Positions 31,700 through 42,189 of a stretch of 64,000 bases of DNA are shown piece after piece; the first letter of the stretch is position 1, and every line of letters starts with the position of its first letter. Source of the DNA: Cordylochernes scorpioides. Taxonomy: Eukaryota > Arthropoda > Arachnida > Pseudoscorpiones > Chernetidae. The position numbers were made by a program, and so were the translations under genes. The stretch spans positions 40,238,842-40,302,841 of the forward strand of contig CP092879.1 in NCBI GenBank assembly GCA_030710605.1, in the 5' to 3' direction. The notes under the pieces were generated by a model. The model was not told the DNA's origin. It did no database searches and saw only the letters and a list, made by a program, of their open reading frames with translations.

Positions 31700-33800
31700 C
31701 CTCTCTTTTGCCATCATTGTGAGGCCTGAAGTCATCTTCTTCTGGAAACACGTCCTGTGGCCAGGTAAGATTGCCATCGCCAGCATCAGCATCCTGGGGC
31801 CTCGAGAACCCCCGTCATCAACTGCCACCTCTTTCACACTCCTGAAGAACGGAATCTCCAACTGCAGGTTATCTCAGAAGAATCCATCAGGAAAGATGCG
31901 TGGGTTCTTGAGAACTTCAACATTTTAGAAGAGTCTTCGAGCAACATCGGATCTGGAGCCGTGGAAGCCTTCGCTGAACTCCTGGACAGGACCATCCTTG
32001 TCGACACCGCCAAAATCTTCGATGCCGCACACCTGTCTACGAGGGTTATCAGTCTCGGTGCCCAGTAGACGCTGCCCGTCCGTATCGAGTCGTAGGACCA
32101 TCACAGAGAAACCCCATCGAGGGAGAGAACCTGATGCACACAGTATTAAACTCCTTCAGAAAGTGCTCCAACCGCTTCACCAGCGGCCCGGAGGCCATCG
32201 CTGGGGTCCTGAAGGAAGCTACGGAGAGCATCACCCTGGAAGACAGTGACTCACTTCATCTGGTAGTTATCTCTTTGAGCGAGGTGGAAGCTGCCACAAG
32301 AGAAAATGGCTGGTTTGGATGGCGTGTCGTGCGAGCTCGTCAAGGGTTTCGAAGACTTCTTCGGAGGTGCCATACATCAAGTCCTCATCGAATCCAAACT
32401 TCGCGCAGCTCTACCGGAGGATAATCATCATTTGCTTTGTCCCCTAAGCACACGCGGTGGTCCGGGCCTTAACAGTTACCGATCATTATCATCACATACG
32501 GCAGACGTCAGGGGCATCTTTTTGAGCCGTTTGCGTCTCCATGTACCAGCCATCGTGCTGGAATGTCAAACGTACGCCGTTCGGGGAAGGTGTCCTTTCT
32601 GAAACATCGCGTGCGTGTCTGACGAGGTGGCTCTTGCCATCAAAACCAAATCGCCGCTAACAATCATCTCTACCGACCAGCAATTCACCTTTGACTATAT
32701 GGACCGAAAGTTCCTAGCCTATCAGATGCGCTCCATCGGCCTTCTTCTACCATTCGTGGAATTGCTCCACTTGCTCTACGCGGAGGCCGATGCTACCATT
32801 AAGATCGATGGAAACTTCACTCATTCATTCAGAATGCGCAGAGGGCTTCGGCAGGATTGTGCCTGCAGAGCAGCTCTTTTCTCTATCTTCACTGGTCCAT
32901 ACCTGGGTAACCTGGAGAGAGTTCTTGGAAGAAGGAACGTCCTGGCATACGCCGATGATATATGCTCCTGATGGGAGGATGGGCAGTTCGAGAAAGCCAA
33001 AGACATCTTTGACGGCGGGTTTCAGTAATATGCCTGAATGTTCTCAAGAGTAAGGGATTGTGGTGCTGCGCCTGGATGAACAACGCCGATTCTCCACTGG
33101 GTATCTCGTGGTTCGCATCTTCCATCACGCTGCTTGGCCGAGAAATTTTATCAGGCCATAGAACATCTGTCAAAAAAAAAAAAAAAAACACCTGCTGAAC
33201 ATCTTGGAGAAGACGATATTCAGGTAGTCCCCGTGTGTTCATGGCTTCTCCCTGGTTGGGAGAGCTAGAGCGGTCAACTCGCAGGTACTGGCGGTGGTGC
33301 TGCACCATCCGCATGGCTACCTGTCCGTTGCCACTATCGCCAAATTCCAGGCTAGGTTAACGCGGTTCTTCTGGGGATCCTGCCGCCTGGCTCCCGGAAG
33401 GTCTACTGGCACGTCCTGTGTCAGTCAATGGAATAGGGGTTTTAGGCATCAGGATTCACTTAGCCATGAGCATACGTTATTTCCTCCACCTCTGCGTGCA
33501 GCCTGAACCATTTAAAGCATTCGAACGTCTACTCATGGCTAGCGAAGTCTGGAGCCTGCATGGTCCCTTGTCATCGGGTTTTTAGTTGCCTCCTCATCGC
33601 CATTGGCTACTGCATATGTATGAGGATGGCTTCTTTCATCCCGGGCCTGAACTACTTCCACTCTAATGAACCTGTTTCTCGTAGGCGTCTGCAGGTTATT
33701 GGCGACGCCATAGCTTCAGGCTTTCTCAAAGTGGGGAGGCGTGCGAACTGGCTGCTCCACCGCTCATCACCAGGCTCACAAAAAGTACCTTTAATAATTT
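31700..33800 (+). pseudogene. GC-rich LINE remnant with reverse transcriptase
   Basis: A 2.1-kb block with much higher G+C than the window and decayed coding in several plus frames. The clearest frame (32615-32971) shows RT motifs: TIISTDQQFTFDYMDRKFLA (fingers/palm), RMRRGLRQDC and the catalytic AYADD (about 32947-32961). Upstream pieces give a second RT region (AGLDGVSCELVKGF; LNSYRSLS; VPAIVLECQTYAVRGRCPF). Downstream pieces (HGYLSVATIAKFQARLTRFF) look like the thumb. The YADD box and spacing fit an L1/Tx1-like non-LTR retrotransposon. A run of 17 A at about 33173-33189 interrupts the thumb. No endonuclease domain was found. Many stops and frameshifts. Confidence 0.75.
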
Positions 33801-33855
33801 AAAAAATACTTACATATACAAATAATAATAATACAATATAATGCGACTTATAATT

Positions 33856-34170
33856 GTAGAACGACATTTGTAAATTATCCCGCATGTGTTTCTTTTAAAG
33901 AAAAAAATCGAAATTTATTTTAAGGAGAAATAACAATTATTTCTAACCTTAGGGATGAAGTATGAAAGGATGAATTGAGAAGTGAAATGATAAAACGGTA
34001 AAATTCCCATCCCTGGACACTTTATTTTTCCATTTATCATTTCTCTTCACAATTCATCCTTTCATACGTCTTCCCTAAGGTTAGAAATAATCGTTATTCC
34101 TCCTTAAAATAAATTTCGATTTTCCCTTAAAAGAAACACATGCGGGATAATTTTCAAGTGTCGTTCTTCA
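33856..34170. mobile_element. Head-to-head inverted pair of SINE tails
   Basis: The left half (33856-33999, minus) and right half (about 34005-34170, plus) are inverted copies of the SINE tail of the 6.8-kb copy. Between them only a scrap of the tRNA-like head remains (TTCCCATCCCTGGACA, 34004-34019). It would fold into a hairpin of about 150 bp per arm. Confidence 0.75.
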
Positions 34171-34199
34171 AATATTAATACTAATAAAAATACACTTAA

Positions 34200-35100
34200 A
34201 ATATAAATACTAATAAAAATATACGTACAGTTATATAGTTTAGAAAAATTGTATAATATTTAACACATACCATCATATCTAAAAGCCTTTAAACTTCCTA
34301 TTTTGATTTTTATATATGTGAGTTATTTATGAACTAATTTAAAAAACAACATTTTTTAAATTATTTCTTTTTCAATTATATATTAAATCTTGAAATAATG
34401 CTTTAAAAAAGGTAGAATGGAAAAGAGTAAAAAACAGAAAGAATTTTTACTGTAGAAAATCGGAACTGTAATTTAAAAATAAGAAGCAGAATCAAATTCG
34501 TATTTTGAAATTCTTAACAAAATAAATTTTATCCTATAATTTATTTAAAATTCATTTTTCTTTGTCGTTTTAAAGTTTCACTGAATCGCGAGATAATCTA
34601 TCCCAATCATTAATAATAAATTTTGATTTTAAAATGGCGGATAAAATATCTTTTGGTATTTATTTTTATTGTTCTTTTGTGACAATAGAAAAGTTTATCT
34701 TTTCCTAACTTTATATATATATGTCGCAGCTGTCGTGGTCGAATGGAAGGGCGCGACAGTTGTGTATGTAAGCGTCAAAAAAGAACTTGTTGACACTCGT
34801 GAGCACGCGCTGGCTCCCACGTTTATTTTGTACAGATTTATAGATGGAATAATTTGTATTTACATTTTGACATTCTAATTATGGCAAAAATAAATTATAT
34901 ATCTTGGGCATTAGGTAAATTATGACATATATATATTTTAAAATTTCATTTAATTCTTTAACTTGAATATTTCTTTTCAAAATTTTCTTTTAATACAATA
35001 AATTAACATTTGAGAAAATATATTTCTTATCATTTTTATAAAATAATATTAAATTCAAGTACCACCAATCATCAATAATTCCTAAGATCATTTGTTGGTT
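34200..35100. other. AT-rich stretch without a gene
   Basis: Nothing recognised. The 69-codon frame at 34669-34878 has no domain. Confidence 0.4.
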
Positions 35101-35119
35101 GGAAGTTGATTCAGAAAAG

Positions 35120-35232
35120 ACACAGCCACATCAAACTATTGTTTATTTCAACTCCCGACGTTTCAGTAATATGGTGTCACTATGAGGAGAATGTATTCGA
35201 GAATTATCGGTTGGTATGTGGCTATATTTTTA
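35120..35232 (-). repeat. Snap-back motif GAAACGTCGGGAG...AATAAAC
   Basis: On the minus strand CTCCTCATAGTGACACC, then ACTGAAACGTCGGGAGTTGA, then AATAAAC (35192-35140). Outer words CACAGCCACAT and ATGTGGCTATA are inverted. Same class of motif as at 24341-24383. Confidence 0.45.
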
Positions 35233-35299
35233 ATGAATCATTAATAAGTGTAAAAAATAAAGAAAGCATATCCTGACAGAGAGCACATCTGCTTTTTAG

Positions 35300-35490
35300 A
35301 TAGCAGAGCGCCATCTAATGGTACAGAAATCTGTTCCCTGATATTTGGCTAACCCATTTTCTTGATAAATGAAGAAAAGTCATTTACGAGCGCGTTTCGC
35401 GCTGTTGGCACTCGTCAGCGTGGAATAGGCTGTACCACTGCGACCAAAAATATTTTTGGTCGCAGTGGCTTCTTGAGAAACCAAGAAATT
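35300..35490 (-). repeat. Dispersed repeat family A, reverse copy with hammerhead-like head
   Basis: On the minus strand the head reads CACGCTGACGAG, TGCCAACAGCGC, GAAACGCGCTCGTA (35420 down to about 35385), then ATTTATCAAGAAAATGGGTT and AGCCAAATATC. CTGACGA (35418-35412) and GAAAC (35398-35394) flank a small stem (35411-35399). A perfect 34-nt palindrome (35435-35468, CCACTGCGACCAAAAA and its inverse) lies next to the head on the upstream side. Confidence 0.6.
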
Positions 35491-35533
35491 ATTTAATTAA
35501 TTATTTGAAAATATATTAATTAATAAGTATCTA

Positions 35534-35710
35534 TAGTTAAACCTGTCTATAGAGCCCCCTCTAAATAGCGCCTTCTTCTCTATAGCGCCCAATTATAAAT
35601 ACGTAGTACGATACGATTTACATTGAAAGTGATCTGACTGTAGCACCCTCTCTCTCTAGCACCCTATCTTGGTAAGTCCCAAGAGTGGGCGCTATAGACA
35701 GGTTTAACTC
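35534..35710. mobile_element. pogo-like MITE, single-unit copy
   Basis: The ends AGTTAAACCTGTCTATAG and CTATAGACAGGTTTAACT are flanked by TA. The interior carries one reversed copy of the unit seen three times at 8059-8330 (ATTTACATTGAAAG, GCGCCCAATTATAAATACGT). Non-coding. Confidence 0.85.
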
Positions 35711-35969
35711 TACATACATTAAATGTAAATTGATTCAAAAATAGAACAATGTATATATAAAATTATGTACTTTGTTCAAATTAAATAAATAATGACAGGA
35801 GTAGCTGAAAAAGATAAAACATGGAGCCTTAAAACCTTAACTCAGGGTGTCATTGACCCCAAAATAGAATCTCCAATAAAGATACAATTGGCCAAGACAC
35901 GTCATCACCCAGGACGCTTTATGAAACCCGCCATCATGAGGAGAAAACAGCTTATAAACGCGTACATAT

Positions 35970-36125
35970 GGGAAGCTTTCTTGATTTATCAAGAATGAGT
36001 ATTTGGCCAATTCTGACTAATTTAAAAAAAATCAAAGAGAAGTTGGTATTCATTTCGAGAGATGGTGCAAGCCATCAGCAACTTTTAGTTGCACGATAAG
36101 GAGATGCCTTTTTTTCTTTTTTAAT
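35970..36125 (+). repeat. Dispersed repeat family A, copy 4
   Basis: TTGATTTATCAAGAATGAG, TATTTGGCCAATT, GAGATGGTGCAAGCCATCAG, TTAGTTGCACGATAAGGAGA, TGCCTTTTTT. Just upstream (35935-35970) CATGAGGAGAAAACAGCTTA and AAACGCGTACATATGG may be a degraded head. Confidence 0.65.
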
Positions 36126-36243
36126 TTATGCACCTTATCCCAGTACAATATCACATTTATACTATTTTTCACATTGTTTCGCTTTCTAGCGCAATTCTGG
36201 CCTTAACTACCCGTTTCATGCTTTTTCAGAATATCTGAATGAC

Positions 36244-36465
36244 CAGTTTTTTGATCTATGAGGTATAGCTTTCACCACGCTGACGCGAACTAACAGCCTG
36301 AAACGCTTCCGTGGTAACATTTTCTTGATTAATCAAGAATGGGCGTTTGGCCAATTATAGAATAATTAAAAATCGAAGAATAGTTGATATTTATATCGAT
36401 AGATGGCGCAAGCTATCAGCAACTTTAAGTTGTACGATAAGGAGATGCCTTTTTTTTTCTTAGCT
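36244..36465 (+). repeat. Dispersed repeat family A, copy 5 with hammerhead-like head
   Basis: The head has ACCAC (36274-36278), CTGACGC (36280-36286), GAAACG (36300-36305) and GTGGT (36311-36315); ACCAC and GTGGT are complementary. The body then follows the family order to GGAGATGCC and a T run (36445-36458). Confidence 0.7.
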
Positions 36466-37330
36466 TATATTTAGTTCTCTTCTGTTGTGACCGGACACAG
36501 AGATCTGGGAGTTCCGCTTTTCCCATTTTTCAGCTTATTGGAAAATATTGAGTGAAAGATCTTTATGAACTTTTGAAAATACACATTATTACATTATTTA
36601 GAATCTATATAAAAAAAGTACACAATCAAAGAAAATGTAATATTGTAGCGTAGAAATCAGGTCTTGGAATATCTTTAGATGTCAAGGTATTTATTGATAA
36701 CGTCACCATGACCAGTCGACAAATATTAACAAATTAACCAAACTATCTACAGCTAGGGAATCTTGAACAAGCAAACAAGAAATATTTTAAAGATGATTTT
36801 ACAAATACAGAGTAATATATATTTTTATAATCTGTTGATTATTTTCATTGAATAATATTAAATTAAATAATAAATTATTTCATCGCCACAATATCCAAAA
36901 TAAAAAGTGGTAAAAATAAAATTAAAGAATTTTTGTGTACAATATTTTTGAGTTGCTTCAAATAAATATAATAACTAGATTCTTATAATATTTCAGAATA
37001 CCAAATAATAATTATCAATTATCAGATTTTTCCAATTTTTCAAAATTTCATATATACACGTATTATTAAATCGATTTGCTTACTGTAGATACGGCATTCT
37101 CTTGAATTAGGTTTATGTTATAAATTCCATTCTTTTTAATACGGATGTTTTGAGCAATTACAAAAATTCATATTGCTGGAGCATTGGTGTTGGCCCTTCC
37201 AGACATCATTTTATGCATTTTTAAATAATTTGGTAGTTGCTTTTGCGATGGTTAGGATTAAACTATTAGAAAATTATGTCATGATTTACCAGTACTTTAT
37301 TCCGTACTTCACAGCGTTGAATGTCCGCAT
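36466..37330. other. AT-rich stretch without a gene
   Basis: Nothing recognised. Confidence 0.4.
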
Positions 37331-37331
37331 A

Positions 37332-37745
37332 TACAGGGTGATCCAAAATTCCCGCACAACTTTAAAAATTAATAACTCCGCGAATATTTGCGCTAGAGCA
37401 ATGCGGTAAACACCATTGTGTTCAGGATGCAATGGGATCTTTATGGCAAATAATTGAAAATTCGAAATCGATTTTAGTTACAACTTTATTCGCTAGATGG
37501 CGCTCTACCAGAATCAGCTATTCAGCGGCCAAAATGTTTGATAAATTGAAAAATATAACTGAACGACACGTATTTTTCCTTTTTAAATACCAGGAAAGAA
37601 CCCAAATAATATCAAATGATAAATTAATAAAACACCATTTCGCCAAAAGTTAGAAGAAACGGTTAAGGATTTTTAAATACAATCTGAGATATTTAAAATA
37701 GGTATATGCAAATTAAAACATGTAGCAAAAAATATTTATATTTTA
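37332..37745 (+). repeat. 410-bp repeat family C, copy 1
   Basis: Begins CAGGGTGATCCAAAATTCCC after ATA and ends near CATGTAGCAAAAAATATTTA. Two further copies lie at 48155-48563 and 63118-63534 (both minus). An open frame of about 73 codons (37432-37653; LFARWRSTRISYSAAK, HVFFLF, HHFAKS) is shared by all three. The CAGGGTG end following TA resembles ends of some Tc1/mariner-group elements, but I found no inverted partner. Function unknown. Confidence 0.7.
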
Positions 37746-38395
37746 GATGGAGTTTTGTGAAATAGATTGAATGTTTGAAAATAACTACTGATATCAATAC
37801 ACGATTTTTGAAATGTTAATATAGTACCAAAAATTATGATGGCACTACTAATAGGATTTCGTGCTATAAGGAATGTATAGTTTCTTGACTAATTGTCGAC
37901 ACTTGACTATTTAACTGGATATTTGTCATGATCCAAAGATGAAATATAGAGGGGAGTGACAAAATATATTTATCGTACTTTATGCCAAATATCCTATGGG
38001 TTTGTCAAATGTTATCATTGTTTATTATACTGTACATAATTTTGAAAATGTATCCCCTAAAAAAAAATCATTTTTAAATCGACCTTTTGCGTTGAAAAAC
38101 GTGGTGGCAAAATCATTTTGTATTATTTTTTTGCGCAAAATTTCTAAAGTAGGGGGTATACAGAGAATATTCCTTATGCTACTTCTTCTAATGAGCGAAA
38201 AGCGATAAAGTAAACATAAGGGTTAAAATTGTGTATACCAGTGTTATTCGAGAAGTTATAACACTTTGGCCTGCACGACATAATATAAGATGTGGGAAAA
38301 TGACAAACAAAAAAATTACTGTTCACAGAAAAAAAAGAGTCAAGATGTGAGGACAGCATTTATTATTCCCATTACCCAAAACAAAGAGCTGCAAA
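37746..38395. other. AT-rich stretch without a gene
   Basis: Nothing recognised; small frames have no family. Confidence 0.4.
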
Positions 38396-38399
38396 ATAT

Positions 38400-39350
38400 G
38401 ACACATGAGGTAACTGCCTTCTCTCTTGTATTAGGTCACAATCCTTGCTCAATGTGGTGCCCTTCATTCTCAAACACCGCCTGCAGACGATAGATGACAG
38501 AATGGTCACAATTAAATAGTTGAAATTTATAAAACGTGCCATCTGATAGAAACCTTCAACATGGCCAATGTAGTAGGCCGGCATCGATAAAAACGCGACT
38601 TAATGTACCCCCATAACCGAAATTGTAAGGCGTCAAGTCTGGTGATATTGGAGGCCACTGGTATATAAAGTGGCGACTTGATTTTTTCAAAGAAATTTGG
38701 CCCAAAAATAAAAGAAGTGAACCCACACAAAACTGTAACTCTGTGCTGATGAAGTAGTATTTCTTTAAAAATCCTAAGGTTTTCTTTTGCCAAAATGAGG
38801 CAGTTTTGAATGTTAAATTCTCCCTTTAGAGAAAAGTGAGCATCATCTGTTCTTAGAACATTTGACAGCAGGTTTTCATCAATATCAATTTGCCGGAAAA
38901 CCTAGGTAGCGAATTCTTGACGCTTCTCAAAATCGCTGACTTTCAACTCGTGAAAACTTTGAATTTTTTTAGGGTATTTTTATAGAAAAATTCTAAATGC
39001 GTGTTCTCTCCAAACTGTTCCATACGAAATCCCCGTTTGTCGAGAAAATTGTCTAGCACTTACTTCTCCATACGTGGATAACGTTTCAATAGATTCAGCA
39101 TTCTGCAAAACCGTAACAGCCACTGACTTGCATGTCGATGCTCTTCCACTCCGAGGTTTTGTTTCCAGAGATCCAGTTTCCTCAAAACCTTTAATCAATC
39201 GCTTTAGAGAGTAGCAACGCATTGGTCCTTTACCGCTTCGAATACCTTTAAAGGAACGAAACGCTCGTAAAGCTTCAGTGGCAGATTCTGAATCACAATT
39301 AAAAGAATTCACAAAGAGTGCTTTATCCTGTAGTGACGGCATTCCAGGGG
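38400..39350 (-). pseudogene. Tc1/mariner-group transposase, decayed
   Basis: A DNA-transposon transposase on the minus strand in pieces. From about 39345 the N-terminal helix-turn-helix part reads KRLIKGFEETGSLETKPRSG, then VSARQFSRQTGISYGTVWR. After a gap come the first catalytic region (VLRTDDAHFSLKGEFNIQNC, about 38805-38865) and a region equivalent to the last catalytic part (DALQFRLWGYIKSRFYRCRP, about 38575-38635). This follows the pattern of a widespread arthropod family with LWGYLK in that place. Stops and frameshifts separate the pieces, the middle DNARPH-type motif is not recognisable, and I see no TIRs. It is unrelated to the intact Tc1-like element. Confidence 0.75.
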
Positions 39351-39465
39351 GAAGGGGAGAAGTCCGACCACACCTCCTTGCGGTCCCCCCTGGACCCTTG
39401 GAATATTTAACCAAATTCTGGTTAGTTTCGAAGATGACTAACGTTGCAACGGCACCCATTTTCAA

Positions 39466-40560
39466 ATGAAGAGCAAAACTGATATCTCCAGTAATGCCAC
39501 CGCGTCCGGGGTAACCGCCGCGTCAGGAGCTGCAGCTCGAGCTCATGATGAGAAATCTACTACGAGGACACAATTCAATCTACTACAACTCAATATAAAT
39601 GGTACCCAGAGGAAAATAAAGAGCTGACTTGCCATCTCAGTGACAACAATGTACATATTACTTGTCCTCAGGAGACAAAATTGAATCAGAATCTGAGATT
39701 CAATATCAAAGATTATACAACACTACGAAAGGACAGACCGGGAAAATTCGGAGAAGGACTTGCCGTTTTGATTAAAACTCTAGAAATCAAATTTAAGGAA
39801 ATCGCCTATAATCAGAGTGAGCCTAGAGCGCACGACAGAAGCTCAGGCAATAGAAATCTATCTTACAGATAAAACAATTCCAATCATAAATGTTTATGAC
39901 CACTATAATACTAGCATCAATACAGGCCTGATAGAGACATTAAGTGAAGCGTCTTCGGATATCGCAATCATACTTGTTGAATTTAACGCCGAAAGACCAA
40001 CTTGGGATCACCTTTCCTGGATAACAAAGGTAAGCAGGTTGAGAACATGATAACCGACCTCGACCTTACACCGTTAAATAACAAAAAGAACACCTATCTA
40101 TCCAAGTCCACAGGCACAGAATCCGCAATAGACATCACAGCCATAAATTACAACATCGCACCCACAACACAATGGAAAATTCTGAAAAGTGCAATCAGTG
40201 ACTGTTCCAGCCTTAAATATGCAAAATTGTTAGAATTTACTTTTGTTAATTATTGTTAAATTATGTAAATTTTAGAAATGTATATAATCTTGATTTTAGA
40301 AAATAAAACGAGTTATTAATGTATACGTGGTTGAGTCATTAGAGTTAGTGAGACGAGACAATAGCAGTTATTCAAGTTTGAAGGAGTTATAGCTCGCTGA
40401 GTCAAGAAGCATAGAATTAAAACCAGCGTTAAAATAAGAATTAGGCGGTGATTCCTCCTTAGTGCCAGGAGGCCAAAGCCAGTTCGATTCAGTGACCACA
40501 GACCAATTTTAACAACCATAAAATTCAAAATTGAGAATTTCCAACAGAATAAAAGAACAT
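39466..40560 (+). pseudogene. LINE endonuclease domain (split by an insert)
   Basis: The ATG at 39466 opens a frame to FNLLQLNINGTQRKIK, the start of an apurinic-type endonuclease that nicks target DNA. Further motifs appear after frame changes: CPQETKLNQ (catalytic E), GEGLAVLIKT, YLTDKTIPIINVY, and IAIILVEFNAE, which is the usual GDFN position. The final SDHRPI motif is cut exactly between SD and H by the insert at 40203-40488; across it the frame would continue ISDHRPILTTIKFKIENF. Several stops and indels, so non-functional. Confidence 0.8.
40203..40488. mobile_element. 286-bp insertion with 8-bp target duplication
   Basis: Flanked by TCAGTGAC at 40195-40202 and 40489-40496. The interior has no frame and no obvious inverted ends or poly-A; it begins TGTTCCAGCC and ends CCAGTTCGAT. 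An 8-bp duplication is typical of hAT elements, but the ends do not look like hAT. Unclassified. Confidence 0.75.
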
Positions 40561-41807
40561 TGGAAAAAAATCACAGAAAAGCTTGAAGAACTGTGAAACG
40601 AAGAATTAAATCACAAAACGAATGACAAAATATTGGAAAAATTCTCTTCGAACATATCCAAAGCTGCAAAAATATCGATACCTAGAAGAAGACGTAAAGA
40701 CCTGTGAATACTTTACTGGAAGGACCACAATATCGAGGCAATGATTGCAGAGAGAGACAATATCAATCAACTTCTTAAAACAAATAAACAGAAGAAATCA
40801 TAAAGGAACTCATTGAAATTAGTCACAAAATAGAACAAGAAATTTGGATATTCAAACAAGAGAGAGAGAAATATGGGCAGAATTCTGCGGAAAAAATGGA
40901 TCCAAAAAAGGAAAGCCATCACTGGAATTTAATTAGTGTTATAAAACAATCAAAACCAACACTAATCCTCCAATACTCTAACCGATATGAATAGCGAGAA
41001 CGAACAAACAGATGGCTGAAATAATTGCTGAATATCTTTCAAGCACTTCCAGACTCAGCTATACGAATGAAGGCAGGACTCTAAAAAATAATGTAAACAG
41101 GTTAGTTAAACAAGCAAGAAATTACCATCAAAAAATATTTACTCGAGAGACTTCACACTGAATGAGCTAAACTCATCAATAGGAAAGTTAAATCCAAGAT
41201 GTCACCTGGAGATGCTCTAATCTTTGGTCAAATGATTAAACACTTTCGAGACAAAGGTAAAAATCAACTCCTACGAATACTGAACATTTCATGGCAAACT
41301 GGTAAACTACCAAAGAATTGGAAGATATCAATTATAGTGCCAATACTGAAACCAAACAAAGATGCCAAGGAATGCAAGAACTATCGGCTAATTGTACTTA
41401 CCAGCATACTTGGTAAAATAACAGAATGAATTATTCATCTAGGCTCATAATTTGGCTCACTAACAATAATAAAATAAACTTCTACCAAACTTCCTAAAGA
41501 TCCAGACACTGTACAACTGATAAACCGTTCTACTTCTGTCAATCAATAATAGAATTTTAGGAAAAACCGCCAAAGAAGACAACGGCCGTATTCCTGGATA
41601 TGACCTCAGCTTTTGATCGAGTGTAGAAATTATTTGAAAGGCTGCACAACATCGGAGTAAGAGGAAAAACCTTAATCTGGATTGCAGACTTCTTAAGGGG
41701 AAGAAGGATAAAGTTTCGGGTCAATGGAACATTTTCCAAGGACCGAAGAACATGGGCTGGTGTACCTCAGGGATCTGTGCTCAGTCCTCTACTCTACTCG
41801 CTATATA
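40560..41807 (+). pseudogene. LINE reverse transcriptase, N-terminal part
   Basis: From about 41199 a frame reads LLRILNISWQTGKLPKNWK, then PILKPNKDAKECKNYRLIVL, then LTSILGKITE, the fingers of a jockey/I-like RT. After several lesions the palm follows at about 41570-41807: AVFLDMTSAFDRV, then IADFLRGRRIKFRVNG, then GVPQGSVLSPLLYSLY. The catalytic YADD block lies beyond the inserted gypsy element at about 46200-46215, where it reads YADY. The region 40560-41150 holds decayed linker sequence (IPRRRRKDL, IEAMIAERDNIN). Confidence 0.8.
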
Positions 41808-41859
41808 CACGCTTGTTCGGCGGTACATATACTAAAATTGGAACGATACTCGCTATATA
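41807..41859 (+). repeat. 52-bp insertion with repeated ACTCGCTATATA
   Basis: ACTCGCTATATA occurs at 41797-41808 and again at 41848-41859, with unrelated sequence between. The second copy matches the expected LINE junction (CTATATATTAAC) next to the gypsy LTR. Confidence 0.55.
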
Positions 41860-41864
41860 TTAAC

Positions 41865-42000
41865 TGTTGTTTATGTAAATAGATGAATATTATTTGTATT
41901 ATTTAAAGCCTCATTATGTAAAAATATATGTATATATAAATTGGACATTTGTTGTTGGCCATGGTCAAGTTTGAGCTCTTGTACGTCTAATTACGACACA
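41865..42000 (+). repeat. 5' LTR of gypsy element 2
   Basis: About 136 bp, TGTTGTTTATGTAAATAG to ATTACGACACA. The 3' LTR has about 34 extra bases (AACGAAAAGAATAAGAGC region). GTGGCGATCTACAGAGCC follows at about 42007, where the primer-binding site is expected. Confidence 0.8.
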
Positions 42001-42189
42001 ATAAAAGTGGCGATCTACAGAGCCAGTAAAAAGCTGAGAAAACGGCGTCTATGCAAGTATAACAACTACATCTTTTAAACTATCTGGATCAAGAAAACAA
42101 ATGAGTAGAAAAGATCAGCATGACAAGTTCGAAGTTAATAGTACCTTTTAGATGTTATAGCTCATAGCCCAGTGTAGGACACTTCGATC

